A DNA stretch of 64,000 nt, taken from NCBI GenBank assembly GCA_900539255.1, contig UQBJ01000001.1, positions 1-64,000 of the forward strand. The letters run 5' to 3'. Origin of the DNA: an uncultured Campylobacter sp. (GTDB lineage: Bacteria > Campylobacterota > Campylobacteria > Campylobacterales > Campylobacteraceae). The notes beneath the pieces were generated by a model. It was given only the letters and a program-made list of their open reading frames with translations. It searched no databases and was not told where the DNA came from. Within the stretch, counting starts at the first letter, position 1. Each line of letters opens with the position of its first letter. The position numbers and the translations under genes were made by a program. Positions 61,879-64,000 of the stretch are shown here, piece after piece.

Positions 61879-61989
61879 AACTTACCTTTTTAAATTTAAG
61901 CAAATTCTAGCGAATTTTTGCTTAAATTTGGCGTAAAATTTAGCTTTTTTCCGTAAATTTTTGCGCGGAATTTAAATTTGTTTTGCAAA

Positions 61990-62262
61990 TTTGCCATAAA
62001 ATTTGCAAAAAAAGCGTAAGGCAAAAAAAGGGTAAAACACAAAACAAAAAGCACTGCAAAAAATGCAAAATAAAAAGGCTCAAAACGCAAAAAAGGCAAA
62101 GCAAAAAACAAAAAGCAAAAATGCACTGCAAAAAAGGGGTTAAAGAAAAAGGGCAAAGCAAAAAACGCAAACTAAAAAAGCGCACAAAGCAAAAACGCAA
62201 AATAAAAAGCGCACAAAAGCAAAAAAGGCAAACTAAAAAGCACGCAAAAGCACAAAAAGCCT
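61990..62262. repeat. A-rich, strand-asymmetric low-complexity tract with 30-base tandem units
   Basis: About 270 bases with very few T on the plus strand, built from AAAAAGC and GCAAAA words. Three imperfect 30-base units are clear at 62155-62185, 62186-62214 and 62215-62245. Frames on either strand (Lys-rich or Phe-rich) lack ribosome binding sites and are not convincing genes. It fills the 404-base gap between sstT and the channel gene. Confidence 0.7.
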
Positions 62263-62282
62263 TTGCTTGCCCTAAATTTAAG

Positions 62283-64000
62283 CTACTGCTTGATTTCGTT
62301 TAAGTCCTTTAAATTCTCCACATACACGCTCAAACTTGGGAAAGCAAAGCCCAGCCCGTTTTTCTCCAAAATCCGCATAAAATCCAGCATTAGCTTTTGG
62401 CGCGCTTCTCTAAATTCGCCAGCACTTATGACTTTGGTGTAAAAATAAAGTTCTATGTTTATGGAGCTGTCGGCAAACTCGCAAAGGCTCACATAGCAGG
62501 CGTTTTTGTAGCCTTCTAAATCATTTACCGAAACTAAATTTTGGCGGTATTTTGCGCTGTAATTTTTATTTAAAGCGTTATCATCAGCGTGCGCTACCAG
62601 CGGGCTTTGCGCTAGATATTCGCGCAAATCATTCACGCAGGATTCTAACTGCTCGGGCTTTGCGTTGTAAGCAACGCCTAAAATCATCTTTATGTGCCGT
62701 CCTACCTTGCGTTTAGACCAGTTTTTTATGTTTGCGCCCATCACTGTGGAGTTTGGCAAAAAGACAAGCGAGTTGTCAAAGGTGCGTAAAGTCGTCTTTC
62801 GCAAGCCTGTTTCCACGACATTGCCTTCGATGCCCGCCACTTCTATCCAGTCGCCTTGATTAAAACTATCATCAAAAGAAATGATGAGCGAGGCAAAGAA
62901 ATTTGCGATAATGTCCTTTGCAGCAAGTGCCACAGCCAGCCCACCTATGCCAAGCGAGGCGATGATGGCTGAGACATTAAAGCCAAGATGAGCTAAAATC
63001 AGCAAAAGAGCGATGATGACGATGATGAAATAAAGCATTTTGATGATTAAATTCGCCACTTCTTTTTTGCCACTTTTTTGAGCAAGCTTTGCTAAAAACA
63101 TTATGCCGTAGCTGTTTAAAATGCCTACTATGAGCCACGCAAACAGCACCACATAGATGATATAAAAGGTGTTTGTGATTTTGACATTTACAGGGGAGGG
63201 GTAATAAAAAATCGCAAAACACACGCTAAAAGCGTAGAAAAAGAGCAGCAAGGACACGGGGCGCGTGTTTTTGTCGATGAAAATTTCGCGCACTTCTGCC
63301 TTGTCCATAGCGCCCTTTGAATTTTTGAAAAAAAGTTTCATTAAGCAAAACAAAATGAGTGGCGGCAAAAACACACGCAACACCCAAAAAAGCAGCAAAA
63401 CAAGCGCAGAAATCACCAGCTTGCCCGTGTCGATGAAATCATTTTTCGCGTAAGAGTTGATAAAGTCTATCAAACTTTGCAGGCGAAATTCAGCGAAAAT
63501 ATAATTGCTCTCAAATAAAGACGCGTTATCGCTCAAATAGCTTAAAATCTCCGAGTAAGTGGCGAATTTAAGAGACAAATCGCTTTCTTGGCGCGGATAT
63601 TTGGCTTTTAGCTCGTTAAATTTAGCTTCAAGCTCTGCAAACTCGGCGTTTATACTCTCTTTCATCGTGCTGCTGTCCGCACTTGCTTTGAAAAGCTCGC
63701 TCACTTTGAGCAAAGAGCTATAAAAAAGCCGTTCAAAGTCCATAAGTCTTGCTTCGCTCGCATTTTTGGGCTTTTGCTTTGCAAGTTCTTTTAAGAATTT
63801 CTCGTTTAAATTCTTTGAAATCACACTCGGCAAGCGTTCTAAAAGCACTTGTTTTTGGTGTTTGAGCGTGGCTTTTTCCTTGCTAAAAACACTCGCGTTG
63901 TTGTCGCTTTTTTGGTTTAGCTCATCAATTTGCACGCTCAAATCGCTGATTTCTTGCACTAGGGCTTGAATTTCACTCTTAAATTCATCTTTGTGAGCTG
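62283..64000 (-). CDS. MscS-family mechanosensitive channel, 5' end outside the window
   Basis: At least 572 residues are visible, and the frame continues past the window edge; a GTG at 63959 is internal. The N-terminal part is coiled coil (periplasmic or cytosolic helper region), followed by four or five membrane helices and the MscS pore and beta domain: GFNVSAIIASLGIGGLAVAL, AAKDIIANFFASLIISFD, QGDWIEVAGIEGNVVETGLR, and FLPNSTVMGANIKNWSKR. It should open under membrane tension to release solutes. Long MscK-like members share this build. Confidence 0.9.
   Translation of the reverse strand, partial: AHKDEFKSEIQALVQEISDLSVQIDELNQKSDNNASVFSKEKATLKHQKQVLLERLPSVISKNLNEKFLKELAKQKPKNASEARLMDFERLFYSSLLKVSELFKASADSSTMKESINAEFAELEAKFNELKAKYPRQESDLSLKFATYSEILSYLSDNASLFESNYIFAEFRLQSLIDFINSYAKNDFIDTGKLVISALVLLLFWVLRVFLPPLILFCLMKLFFKNSKGAMDKAEVREIFIDKNTRPVSLLLFFYAFSVCFAIFYYPSPVNVKITNTFYIIYVVLFAWLIVGILNSYGIMFLAKLAQKSGKKEVANLIIKMLYFIIVIIALLLILAHLGFNVSAIIASLGIGGLAVALAAKDIIANFFASLIISFDDSFNQGDWIEVAGIEGNVVETGLRKTTLRTFDNSLVFLPNSTVMGANIKNWSKRKVGRHIKMILGVAYNAKPEQLESCVNDLREYLAQSPLVAHADDNALNKNYSAKYRQNLVSVNDLEGYKNACYVSLCEFADSSINIELYFYTKVISAGEFREARQKLMLDFMRILEKNGLGFAFPSLSVYVENLKDLNEIKQ

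Noticed and set aside
61896..62303. Phe-rich minus-strand and Lys-rich plus-strand frames
   Set aside because: Products of the A-rich low-complexity tract, without start signals or family resemblance.

Overview
The window looks like chromosomal DNA of a Campylobacter or close Campylobacterales relative. It is AT-rich with a strong AAATTT/GAATTT bias. It carries a Campylobacter-type MOMP porin, carboxynorspermidine decarboxylase (NspC), a TorA-type reductase with its monoheme partner, pseudaminic acid genes, poly-G contingency tracts, and gene pairs I recall from C. jejuni (torA-like/cytochrome c, hemN-like/small hypothetical, pyrB/sstT). The species is not resolved. I see no prophage, insertion sequence, rRNA operon or CRISPR array.

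Layout. 1-870: the 3' end of an unidentified gene at a G tract, palindromic dispersed repeats and a decayed murI 3' end. 873-2039: nspC. 2208-5815: an accessory block of five unrecognised genes around a membrane-anchored small GTPase; this is the best candidate for an undescribed system. 5816-6999: a repeat graveyard with inverted repeats, a (GA)12 tract and a small promoter-linked ORF. 7000-9715: nusA, proB, recO. 9838-17046: a respiratory island with a Psr/Phs-type molybdoenzyme operon (psrABC) beside a TorA-type reductase with its cytochrome c. 17346-18855: cutA, four tRNAs (Ser, Cys, Leu, Gly) and an IMPACT-family gene. 18862-23328: two unknown genes, ung behind a repeated promoter/leader element, pseG preceded by a truncated pseF, and dcd. 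23481-25258: accBC. 25440-33180: alpha-2-macroglobulin and pbpC. 33268-36716: a glycan locus (glycosyltransferase, phase-variable DUF1796 gene, sugar aminotransferase). 37126-40910: hemN-like gene, hypothetical, fldA, pth, rplY. 40992-44824: mcrC and a frameshifted mcrB. 44911-51747: yqhA-like, amtB, porin, murD, mraY. 52037-54526: a TonB receptor with a G11 tract in its signal peptide. 55106-64000: gpmI, yebC, a two-gene accessory insert (zinc-finger/SH3 membrane protein and GIY-YIG protein), pyrB, sstT, and a mechanosensitive channel cut by the window end.

How it works together. Conserved housekeeping blocks are interrupted by accessory blocks that carry signs of flux: gene remnants (murI, pseF), homopolymer or dinucleotide tracts in surface or defence genes, and dispersed repeats. 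Several conserved proteins (MurD, NusA, the TonB receptor, PbpC) contain low-complexity in-frame segments whose DNA is packed with RAATTY. In C. jejuni that word is the CtsM methylation site needed for natural transformation, so these segments may be tied to DNA uptake. Product names rest on reading motifs by eye; no database search was run.
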